From Planctomycetota bacterium (GTDB taxonomy: Bacteria > Planctomycetota > MHYJ01 > WSZJ01 > JACPWG01): 64,000 nt of DNA. The stretch is from the NCBI GenBank assembly GCA_016197205.1, contig JACPWG010000111.1, forward strand, positions 1-64,000, in the 5' to 3' direction. This document shows positions 48,869 through 55,543 of the stretch, one piece after another; positions within the stretch are counted from its first letter, which is position 1; every line of letters starts with the position of its first letter. A model generated the notes under the pieces. The model was not told where the DNA came from, searched no databases, and was given only the letters and a program-made list of their open reading frames with translations. The position numbers were made by a program, and so were the translations under genes.

Positions 48869-49906
48869 ATGGCGATCATCCATCGAGGCCCGAGGTTCGC
48901 ACGCATCGTCGCACTCGCGCTGTCGCTCCAGCTCGCGAGCGCGAGGGCAGGCCGCGCGGAGGAGGCCCCTCCCATACCGCTCAGACAACTCGTCGCTGCT
49001 TCGGACCTGATCGTGGTGGCCGAGGTTCGTGCCGTGGAGCGGCTCAAATCCGACGAACCAAGCGCGGATTGGTTTTCCCACGCTGCGCTCCTGGTGGTTC
49101 GCGGGTGCCTCAAGGGTAGCGCGGCCGAGGGCTCCGAGCTCCGCATCCCCTTCGAAAGGACCTCGGTCTGCCCACCGCCGCCGGACTTCAACAAGGGAAC
49201 GCGTGGCATCGCCTTCCTGTTTCGCGAACCGGGGGGAGCATGGTATTGGGCCGGTGGGAGGTTCGCCTGGAAGACAATGGACAATGAGCGACGTCTTCAG
49301 GTTTACTCGAAGCGCATTCGGGAGGCCTGCGACATCGCGGGGATCTCAGACCCGGTGGAACGGCGGAAGAAGACCGTCGACTGGCTCATCGACTGCGCGG
49401 AGGAGCCGGCCACGCGTTGGGAGGGTGCCTACGAACTGGCGCGCGGGGAGGACCTGAATCCGCGGTACGAAGGGGGCTCCGCAGAGCGTTTTGGGGAGGC
49501 TCTTCAGACGTCGCACCTGAGGCGACTGGCGGAGGTCGTGCTTGGGAGCCCGAAGATTCTCGGAGACCCGTGGATGCGTTGCCTCGCGGCCCTGGCCTTG
49601 GGCTCGAACGATCGCCGCGTCCTGGAGCGACTTCGACGGGAACTGGACGGGGTCGCCTCCGACCCGCCGTGGGATGCCGGTAAACTGATGCGCATCCTCG
49701 CGTCCGGCACGTCCTGGACGGAGGGGGAGGGCCTCGCCCGAGCATACGCCAAGGTTTGGAGAGGCTCGCGCGTGTCGTCGGATGGGAGGGACTCCCGCAC
49801 GGGACAGAAACCCCGCGAGGGACTGTCCGAGTACTTGCGGCTGCTTGCAGAGCGCGAGACGAGGAGACCGCCGGAGTCGACGACCGGAGCCGGCGCGGCG
49901 AAGTGA
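48869..49906 (+). CDS. Exported protein of unknown function
   Basis: The 345-residue protein has a signal peptide (about 10-30, RIVALALSLQLASARAGRAE). An N-terminal beta-rich domain includes LRQLVAASDLIVVAEVRAVE, LLVVRGCLKGSA and SVCPPPPDF, then GIAFLFREPGGAWYWAGGRF; it resembles small secreted domains seen in planctomycetes and myxobacteria. The rest is helical, with HEAT-like pairs (MRCLAALALGSNDRRVLERL) and a disordered tail. No catalytic motif is visible. A CGAGGA ribosome site lies about 9 bases upstream. It probably works outside the cytoplasm. Confidence 0.7.
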   Translation: MAIIHRGPRFARIVALALSLQLASARAGRAEEAPPIPLRQLVAASDLIVVAEVRAVERLKSDEPSADWFSHAALLVVRGCLKGSAAEGSELRIPFERTSVCPPPPDFNKGTRGIAFLFREPGGAWYWAGGRFAWKTMDNERRLQVYSKRIREACDIAGISDPVERRKKTVDWLIDCAEEPATRWEGAYELARGEDLNPRYEGGSAERFGEALQTSHLRRLAEVVLGSPKILGDPWMRCLAALALGSNDRRVLERLRRELDGVASDPPWDAGKLMRILASGTSWTEGEGLARAYAKVWRGSRVSSDGRDSRTGQKPREGLSEYLRLLAERETRRPPESTTGAGAAK

Positions 49907-50236
49907 ATCCCCGCGGATTGTGCGCTTGCGGGGAGGAATTCGGCGGCGTGGCCGAACCCGAGGTGACCTCAGGACGCGCGGTCTGGGGGCGTTCTGCCGT
50001 GACCTCCGGTTCGAGGCCGCCGACCCGCATGGGAGCGCTCCGCGAACCCACCGGGCAGCGAGGTCGAATCCGCGGCTCTGGAAGAACGCGCGGAGACCGC
50101 TCCCTCACGGTCGCGGTTCCGTGTGTCCGTCACGGACCCGTTCCGCTTCCATCGTCCCCATGTCGTGCACCCCCAGGATCGGTACTGAAGGCCCACCAAG
50201 CTCGATCGCCCCTGGGCCCTTTCGGAGCCGCACCGC
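49907..50236. other. Intergenic gap with a dispersed motif
   Basis: No gene is visible. It holds a pair of GTGACCTC words near 49963 and 49999 in diverged repeat sequence, and the GC-rich motif copy at 50094-50121. Confidence 0.65.
50094..50121. repeat. GC-rich dispersed motif, copy 3
   Basis: GACCGCTCCCTCACGGTCGC followed by GGTTCCG; best match to the consensus of the five copies. Confidence 0.8.
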
Positions 50237-52324
50237 ATGCGCATCGCCGCCGCCTTTTTTTTGCTGCTCGCGCTCCTCGCCCCGTCCGCGGCGCGCGCGG
50301 ACGCGCTCGACGACGCGCTCGCGCTCGTGGGCCTCGACCGCGCCACGCTCGGCTGGCGCCCGAAGGGCTACTGGGGACGCTACCCGGCCGACATCCCGTA
50401 CAAGCTTCGCCATTTTGACGACTGCCTCGCGGAACCGCTCGCGGTCGTCAACGTCGCGCGCACGCTTGGCAGCTCGGCACGCGCACTCCTGGCAACCGAC
50501 GCGCTCGCAAAGGCGCCGGAGAAGTGCGACGGCGCGCTCTTCCGCGCCGTCCATGCGCTCGGGATCGAACGCAAGCTCGGCTCCTTCCGCGCCTACTCCG
50601 CCAATCTGCTCGCCGTCGACACGGACATCGTGGAGGCTCTCCTGCGCGTGCAAGAGGCGGCCGGGCGGCCGGCGCGCATGTTCACGTTCGGGATCGAGTC
50701 GCCGTACCCCGATTTCCGAAAGGACCTCGAGCGGCGCGCCTCCGCGATCCCGGCGGCGGCTCGACCGATCCTCGGCCGACTCGTGCTCAACACGCTCGAT
50801 GCGTGGCGCTGGGCCGAGCGCGCGTGGCGGAACTGCCCGCTGGCGCTCCGCGAAGCGGCCTGCCGGCGGATTGACCTGGGCGCGGAAATGACGGACGCGC
50901 TCGACTACGCGCCGGAGATCGACGACGCCGCGCGGCTCCTGGACGAGCCGAGTCTCTGGTACGCAGGGATGAAGTGCCTCGAGGCGCTGGACGAAGCGCG
51001 GCGCGCGCTGGCCGCGCTCCCACCGTCTCCTCCGTTCGCCTTCGATTGGAAAACGCCCTTCGGTTGGGTGCGGGTCCGCGGCAGCGGGAACGATACGGTG
51101 GACGCGGCCGACGCGCTGCTCGTGGTCGATCTCGGGGGCAACGACACGGTGCGCGGAGCCGCGGGCACGGGCACCGCCGCGCGGCCGATTGGGCTCTATC
51201 TTGACCTCGCGGGCAACGATACGTACGAAGCCGATGGCCCGGCGCAGGGCGCGGGGCTGTGCGGCATCGGCGTCCTCCTCGACGCCGACGGCGACGACAC
51301 GTACGTGGCGGGGTCATGTGCGCAGGGTTTCGGCCAGCTCGGGATGGGCATACTCGCCGATCTCGCGGGAAAGGACACCTACTCCGTCCGCTTCTCGGGA
51401 CAAGGGGCCGGCTTTCTCGGCATCGGTCTGCTGTTCGACGCGGCCGGCGACGACACGTACCGCCTCCATTCGGACGGCCAGGGGTTCGGCGGCGCGGGCG
51501 GAGTCGGGGTGCTGGCCGACCGCTCCGGAAACGATAGCTACGTCGCGGAACGCGACCCGGCGGTGACCGGGCGTCCGTCGTATCACAGCGAACTGAAAAT
51601 CTCGGTGTCGAACGCGCAAGGTTGCGGCATGGGCAGGCGCGGCGACGGCGCGGACGGTCACTCGTGGGCGGGCGGGCTCGGCGCGCTCCTGGATTGCGAG
51701 GGGGACGACCGCTACTCGGCCGGCAACTGGTCGATGGGGACCGGCTACTGGTTCGGCACCGGCCTCCTCTGGGACGGCGCGGGCAACGACGACTACCGCG
51801 GGTGCGTCTGGTCGCAGGGAAGCGGCGCGCACTTTTGCATCGGTGCGCTCGTCGACGAGTCGGGAGACGACAAGCACGTCGTCGAGGAGACCGGCTCGCA
51901 CTCGCTCGCATTCGGGCACGACTTCACGGTCGCCCTGCTCGTGGACGCGGCCGGGAATGACCTTTATGAAGTGAAGACGATCGGCATCGCGTACTCGATC
52001 AACCGGTCCGTGGCGATGCTGCTCGATCTCGGCGGAGACGACGTCTACCACATGGGGACGGGGAACCGTCCGGGGACCGCGCTTTTCGACGAGAAGATGC
52101 GGGACCGCACGGGCGGGTCGACGTACTTCGCGGACGCGACCTCGGTCGCGCTGTTTCTCGACGTCGGGGGACGCGACACGTACGTCCCCGAGCGGTCGAA
52201 CGACGCGGTGTGGCTCGATGAGCCGGGCTCGCCGAACCCGGCGGTCCGGAACTGGAGCCTCGGGGTCGACCGCGCGGAGGGGGCGGCGGGGCTGGAGCCC
52301 GCGCCGGAGAAGGGGCCGAAGTAG
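50237..52324 (+). CDS. Exported Asp/Gly-repeat (RTX-like) protein
   Basis: The 695-residue protein has a signal peptide (1-21, LLLALLAPSAARA). A helical N-terminal region (to about 265) is followed by at least twelve repeats of about 20-25 residues with the pattern G-x-D-x-Y-x-x-x-G-x-x-Q-G-x-G-x-x-G-x-G-x-L-x-D. Examples are LDADGDDTYVAGSCAQGFGQ and LFDAAGDDTYRLHSDGQGFG. The D-x-x-G-N/D-D-x-Y turns recall calcium-binding parallel beta-rolls, and a solenoid is likely. There is no enzyme motif. A 63-bp fragment of the same kind of sequence lies upstream at 48438. It may be a surface or extracellular structural protein. Confidence 0.8.
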   Translation: MRIAAAFFLLLALLAPSAARADALDDALALVGLDRATLGWRPKGYWGRYPADIPYKLRHFDDCLAEPLAVVNVARTLGSSARALLATDALAKAPEKCDGALFRAVHALGIERKLGSFRAYSANLLAVDTDIVEALLRVQEAAGRPARMFTFGIESPYPDFRKDLERRASAIPAAARPILGRLVLNTLDAWRWAERAWRNCPLALREAACRRIDLGAEMTDALDYAPEIDDAARLLDEPSLWYAGMKCLEALDEARRALAALPPSPPFAFDWKTPFGWVRVRGSGNDTVDAADALLVVDLGGNDTVRGAAGTGTAARPIGLYLDLAGNDTYEADGPAQGAGLCGIGVLLDADGDDTYVAGSCAQGFGQLGMGILADLAGKDTYSVRFSGQGAGFLGIGLLFDAAGDDTYRLHSDGQGFGGAGGVGVLADRSGNDSYVAERDPAVTGRPSYHSELKISVSNAQGCGMGRRGDGADGHSWAGGLGALLDCEGDDRYSAGNWSMGTGYWFGTGLLWDGAGNDDYRGCVWSQGSGAHFCIGALVDESGDDKHVVEETGSHSLAFGHDFTVALLVDAAGNDLYEVKTIGIAYSINRSVAMLLDLGGDDVYHMGTGNRPGTALFDEKMRDRTGGSTYFADATSVALFLDVGGRDTYVPERSNDAVWLDEPGSPNPAVRNWSLGVDRAEGAAGLEPAPEKGPK

Positions 52325-52394
52325 CAGGCGAGGCGGGGCGAGGTTGGAACCGCCGACAGGGTTGCGCGGGGGCGGCGGCGGAGTCTCGCTTCGT

Positions 52395-52415
52395 GGGCAC
52401 GGCAGCGCCGTGCCC
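52395..52415. repeat. 21-bp palindrome, copy 4
   Basis: Identical to the copy at 53-73, with 35 bp of shared context (52386-52420). Confidence 0.85.
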
Positions 52416-52424
52416 CTACGCCTT

Positions 52425-52517
52425 GCAGCCGGGAAGCGCGGTGACCCAAAGAATCGCAGCCGGACAGCGCGATGACCCAACGAATGGCAGCCGGGCAGCG
52501 CCGAGACCCAGCGGAAA
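52425..52517. repeat. 31-bp tandem repeat, three imperfect copies
   Basis: Units start at 52425, 52456 and 52487, each beginning GCAGCCGG and containing GACCCA. The third is the most diverged. Confidence 0.75.
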
Positions 52518-52542
52518 TTGGCCTGCCGCGCGGAGCGACCCT

Positions 52543-52679
52543 CAGTACCGCCCCACAGAATTGGGTGACCAATTTCCTCGGCGATTTCGGCCGCCTGCTT
52601 CGTTGCACTCGCTCGACGTAGTTCTCCGTTACTACGCCTCGCTCGCGCGCCTCGCGGGCGGCCGAACTTGCCTTCGGCT
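52543..52679. repeat. MITE-like element, truncated copy
   Basis: The left 31-bp end (CAGTACCGCCCCACAGAATT and onward) and the internal stem-loop are present. The sequence leaves the family just before the right terminal repeat. It has the same orientation as the copy at 8670. Confidence 0.75.
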
Positions 52680-52753
52680 GCCTTTTCGACCACCAGTTCT
52701 CCCCGGCAGCCGATCGGTTGCGAGACCAAACCCGAGGGAACCGAAGGTCGCGC

Positions 52754-52783
52754 TGAGACCGCTCCCTCACGGTCGAGGTTCGG
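52754..52783. repeat. GC-rich dispersed motif, copy 4
   Basis: GACCGCTCCCTCACGGTCGA with a slightly diverged 3' part; same family as the copy at 7508. Confidence 0.75.
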
Positions 52784-52919
52784 ATCCGCGGCGCCAGTCG
52801 ATTCGCAAGAATTTCGTCGTTCGGTGTGTTCGGCGTTTTCGGTGGTCCGTCCTCTGGGTTGCGGCCCGGGGCTGCCCTGGATCCTCCGTGGCCTCTCCGT
52901 GGGCATCCCGGGATTCCCA

Positions 52920-52949
52920 TTGCCGCGCGGCGCCCGCCGGTGTTAGAAT
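52920..52949 (+). promoter_or_regulatory. Candidate promoter for the gene at 53010
   Basis: TTGCCG (52920-52925), an 18-base spacer and TAGAAT (52944-52949). Confidence 0.5.
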
Positions 52950-53009
52950 CCCGCGAGGGCGCGACCTTTCGTCCGCCCGTCAGCAGTCCCTGCGACCGGA
53001 GGGCCCTCC

Positions 53010-53711
53010 ATGGGGATCGATCCGAACAAGAAGTCCGAACACCCGGCGGTGTTGCGGATGCAGAAGAAGCAATTCTGGCAGAAGGTGAAGCGCCGGCTGA
53101 TGCTGGTCGCTTTCCTGGGGCTCGTCGGAGGCGGATGGGCGGGGATGAAGAAGTACCGCGGGGAAGAGGTGAGCTGGGAGGCGCTGTGGGCGGACATCTT
53201 TGGCGGGGCATCGGAGGCGATCGCACTCCTGGACGAAGAGATGAAGCGAGGCCCGACCCCGTCGGACGAGGAGTTGTCAAAGATGCTGCGGAAAACGCCG
53301 CCCCCGGCGGACGCGGGGGGCGGGGCCGCGCCCGCCGCCGGCACGGGCACGACCCCGGACCCGGACGCCGGCGGGAAGCCGGCCGGAACGCCCCCGTCCG
53401 GTGGGACGCAGGTGTCCACCGTCGCCACACCGGAGCCGACGGCCGAGGAGAAGGCCGCGCAGGCGAAGGTGAAGGACGCCAACACCGCCTATGACAGTTG
53501 CATGGCGCACTACGAGAAGTTCCGCTCCACGCAGGACCGCGGGAAGAAAGGGATCGAGATCAAGGCCGCCATGTCCAACATACAAAAAGCGGCCGCCGGC
53601 TACGCCTCCGCGCTCGACATCCTTCCCGACAATGCCTGGCTCCAGGAGCGGCACCGGAAGTCGATCGAGATCCTCAAGGAGTGCCGCTACAAGGCCGAAC
53701 TTTTCAAGTAA
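53010..53711 (+). CDS. Membrane-anchored protein of unknown function
   Basis: The 233-residue protein has a short basic N-terminus and one membrane helix (LMLVAFLGLVGGGWAGM, about 30-46). A charged helix follows, then a Pro/Gly/Ala/Thr-rich disordered linker (about 95-150), then a helical C-terminal domain (NTAYDSCMAHYEKF, AAMSNIQKAAAGYASALDIL, LQERHRKSIEILKECRY) that looks like a short TPR pair. The bulk is likely to be periplasmic. It has its own candidate promoter and stands alone. I do not recognise a family. Confidence 0.7.
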   Translation: MGIDPNKKSEHPAVLRMQKKQFWQKVKRRLMLVAFLGLVGGGWAGMKKYRGEEVSWEALWADIFGGASEAIALLDEEMKRGPTPSDEELSKMLRKTPPPADAGGGAAPAAGTGTTPDPDAGGKPAGTPPSGGTQVSTVATPEPTAEEKAAQAKVKDANTAYDSCMAHYEKFRSTQDRGKKGIEIKAAMSNIQKAAAGYASALDILPDNAWLQERHRKSIEILKECRYKAELFK

Positions 53712-53923
53712 TTCAACTCTTGCGCATCCCCGGATTCTACCCTGGGGCGAGCTCGAAGCCGGGGCTACGGTAGGACGCGCCGAGGCCGCTCCCTCACGGT
53801 CTTGGTTCCGCTTCGGCCCGCGGCACGCAGAGAGCCGCCGTCCGCCGCCGACGCAAGCCATGGGTCAGCGGCGGCGCGGCGCTCCTGCGCTCGCCGAATC
53901 GCGAGGGTTTGGAAGCACCGCGC
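53712..53923. other. Gap between convergent genes
   Basis: It contains a copy of the GC-rich dispersed motif and no recognisable terminator. Confidence 0.6.
53781..53810. repeat. GC-rich dispersed motif, copy 5
   Basis: GCCGCTCCCTCACGGTCTTG followed by GTTCCG; same family as the copy at 7508. Confidence 0.78.
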
Positions 53924-54379
53924 TCAACGATCCTCGCCTCCTCCATCACCGCCGCCGCCGCGCGCGCCACGCGGAGGCCGATCTCCTCCCTGTCCACCCG
54001 GCCCACCCGGCCCGCCGGGGCCGCCGGGGCCGCCGGGGCCGCCGGCACCCATCCCGTCGTCCAGGGTGAGCTTTTTCTCGATCTGAAGATCTCCGTTGAT
54101 TTTGTAGAGCGTGCTTCCGCGCAGGACGTACAGGTAGTCCTTCATCACGCACATCGAGCCGGGGGCAGCGCCCATCCCGCCGCCGCGCATCATGCCGCCT
54201 CGCCCGCCGAACCCGCCGCCGGGGCCTCCCCCGGGTCCCCCGCCAGGACCACCCCCGGGACCCTCATCCTGAGCGCTCGCTTGCGGTGTCGTCGGCAGGG
54301 AGAGCAGCGCCACGGCCACCACCATGCCAAGTAAGCCGGCCAGCACGACAGGCAGGCCAAATCGACGTCCTGAGGGCAT
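53924..54379 (-). CDS. Small exported glycine-rich protein
   Basis: The 151-residue protein starts at an ATG with GGAGG about 5 bases upstream. The signal peptide (PVVLAGLLGMVVAVALLSLP) runs to about residue 35. A Gly/Pro-rich stretch follows, then a compact 30-residue core (MKDYLYVLRGSTLYKINGDL, then a lysine-rich strand), then a collagen-like run of Gly-Gly-Pro triplets, and a Gly/Arg tail. The core resembles a single beta-propeller-like blade found in short planctomycete exported proteins. It is divergent from the merR gene across an unusually large regulatory gap. Function is unknown. Confidence 0.7.
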   Translation of the reverse strand: MPSGRRFGLPVVLAGLLGMVVAVALLSLPTTPQASAQDEGPGGGPGGGPGGGPGGGFGGRGGMMRGGGMGAAPGSMCVMKDYLYVLRGSTLYKINGDLQIEKKLTLDDGMGAGGPGGPGGPGGPGGPGGQGGDRPPRGARGGGGDGGGEDR

Positions 54380-54663
54380 GGAAACCTCCATCCTGTGTTG
54401 GGGTCCGAAGGTGCATTGCCGCAAAGAGAGGGGGAGGCAAAGTGCCGGCCCTCGCGGCGGGCCTCACGTCGCCTCCGCGCCGGAGTGCCGAGCTGCGCGT
54501 GCGCGGGCACGGGCCGGTTCCCCCAACCCATGAACGCGGATCGGGTCCGTCTATTGTGGAATTGTTGGTTCATGTAGGGAGTCTCCCGGGTTTCCCTGTC
54601 GACATGCTGCCCGATAATGCCCGGGAAGGGCCGGTTTTCGGGCTCTCCAGGGTGCGCCAGGTC

Positions 54664-54683
54664 GGTGGATAACCGGTGGACAA
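54664..54683 (+). promoter_or_regulatory. Two DnaA-box-like 9-mers, 11 bp apart
   Basis: GGTGGATAA (54664-54672) and GGTGGACAA (54675-54683) have one and two differences from TGTGGATAA, the complement of TTATCCACA. A third, TGTGGACAA, lies at 54915-54923. All face the same way, and the first two are one helical turn apart. Confidence 0.4.
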
Positions 54684-54785
54684 CTCCTGTCCCCGCCGTG
54701 CATTTTTGCACGCATCCTGCCTGAGCCTTGTGCCTCGGGCGGCAAGGCGGGGAGAGGCCGCTGGCCGTGTTTTTTTCTGCGATGA

Positions 54786-54814
54786 TGCAACATGTTTTAA
54801 AATAACATGTTGCA
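54786..54814. promoter_or_regulatory. Perfect palindrome with AT-rich centre
   Basis: The arms TGCAACATGTT and AACATGTTGCA are exact complements around the 7-base centre TTAAAAT. Length and symmetry are those of an operator for a dimeric regulator. It lies between the glycine-rich protein gene and merR. Confidence 0.65.
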
Positions 54815-55121
54815 CTGTTCGTGCGCGTCAAGCTCCGGGACTCGCCCGCGAACCTTGACGGAACAAGGGGTTTGCCGAGTTTTCCTTCTTTTTTTGCAAC
54901 GGACCGCCTGGGAATGTGGACAAATCAAGGTTCGTGGCCGATCTCAGGATCCGGCAAGAATCGGATGGGGAGAAATCCTTGACAGGATAGGGGCTACAGG
55001 TCGGTCCCACCTCAGGGCCCCGTTCTTGCCATCGCGAGTGAAGACGTAACAGGCTTTGGTGTAGTATTTTATAGACTTTGCTTGACGGACATTCCCCCAG
55101 ACGCACTTTCGGGAATTCCCC

Positions 55122-55150
55122 TTGACAACGAGTGTTACGAAGCATAAAAT
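55122..55150 (+). promoter_or_regulatory. Sigma70-type promoter of merR
   Basis: TTGACA (55122-55127), a 17-base spacer and TAAAAT (55145-55150). The spacer is normal, not the stretched 19-20 bases of classical MerR-activated promoters. The leader to the GTG start is about 87 bases. Confidence 0.75.
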
Positions 55151-55243
55151 ATAAACAACGCGATTCGGGCCTCCTGCTCGGCGGAGAGCGGCGACTTGAC
55201 CCGCACCGGCGTTTCTCAGCTCCACTGATTCAGGCACTCCCCC

Positions 55244-55543
55244 GTGAAACCTCGAAAGCTCTACAAAATCGGCGAGGTCATCAAGTTCTCGGGGCTGTCT
55301 CGACAGACCCTCCACAATTACACCGTCCGGGAACTCATCGCGCCGCTGGAGCGGACGGACTCCGGACACCGGCTCTACGCCCACGAGGTCTTTGAGCGCA
55401 TCAAAAAGATCGAGCGTTGGAAGGCCCATCGTACGCTCGAAGAAGTGAAGCGGTTGCTCGACGAAGAGGACGCGGCCGGCGCCGGCGCTTCTCCCGCAAA
55501 TCCCGGTTCGCCCCAAGGCGTGGAGCCCCGCGATGCCCGCTAG
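55244..55543 (+). CDS. MerR-family transcription regulator, short
   Basis: The 99-residue protein is a MerR-type winged helix-turn-helix: YKIGEVIKFSGLSRQTLHNY (about 7-26), then TVRELIAPLERTDSGHRLYA and EVFERIKKIERWKAHRTLEE. There is no long coiled coil or effector domain, so it resembles HspR-like or minimal MerR proteins. It begins at GTG without an obvious ribosome site. The next gene starts 11 bp before its end, so the two are co-transcribed. The palindrome upstream at 54786 is a possible binding site; autoregulation is inference. Confidence 0.82.
   Translation: MKPRKLYKIGEVIKFSGLSRQTLHNYTVRELIAPLERTDSGHRLYAHEVFERIKKIERWKAHRTLEEVKRLLDEEDAAGAGASPANPGSPQGVEPRDAR

Larger units (their letters stand above)
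52325..53009. other. Repeat-rich gap
   Basis: No gene is visible. The gap contains, in order, a 21-bp palindrome copy, a 31-bp tandem repeat, a truncated MITE-like element, a GC-rich motif copy and the promoter for the gene at 53010. Confidence 0.75.
54380..55243. other. 864-bp regulatory or origin-like gap
   Basis: No gene is convincing here. The stretch has more AT and homopolymer runs (T7 near 54770, T7 near 54889) than its surroundings. It holds three same-direction DnaA-box-like 9-mers, an 11-bp-arm palindrome, and the merR promoter. Further TTGACA-like words occur at 54979 and 55082 without good -10 partners. Confidence 0.6.

Noticed and set aside
52425..52517. CRISPR-like array
   Set aside because: The 31-bp units are directly adjacent with no spacers. 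No CRISPR array is seen anywhere in the window.
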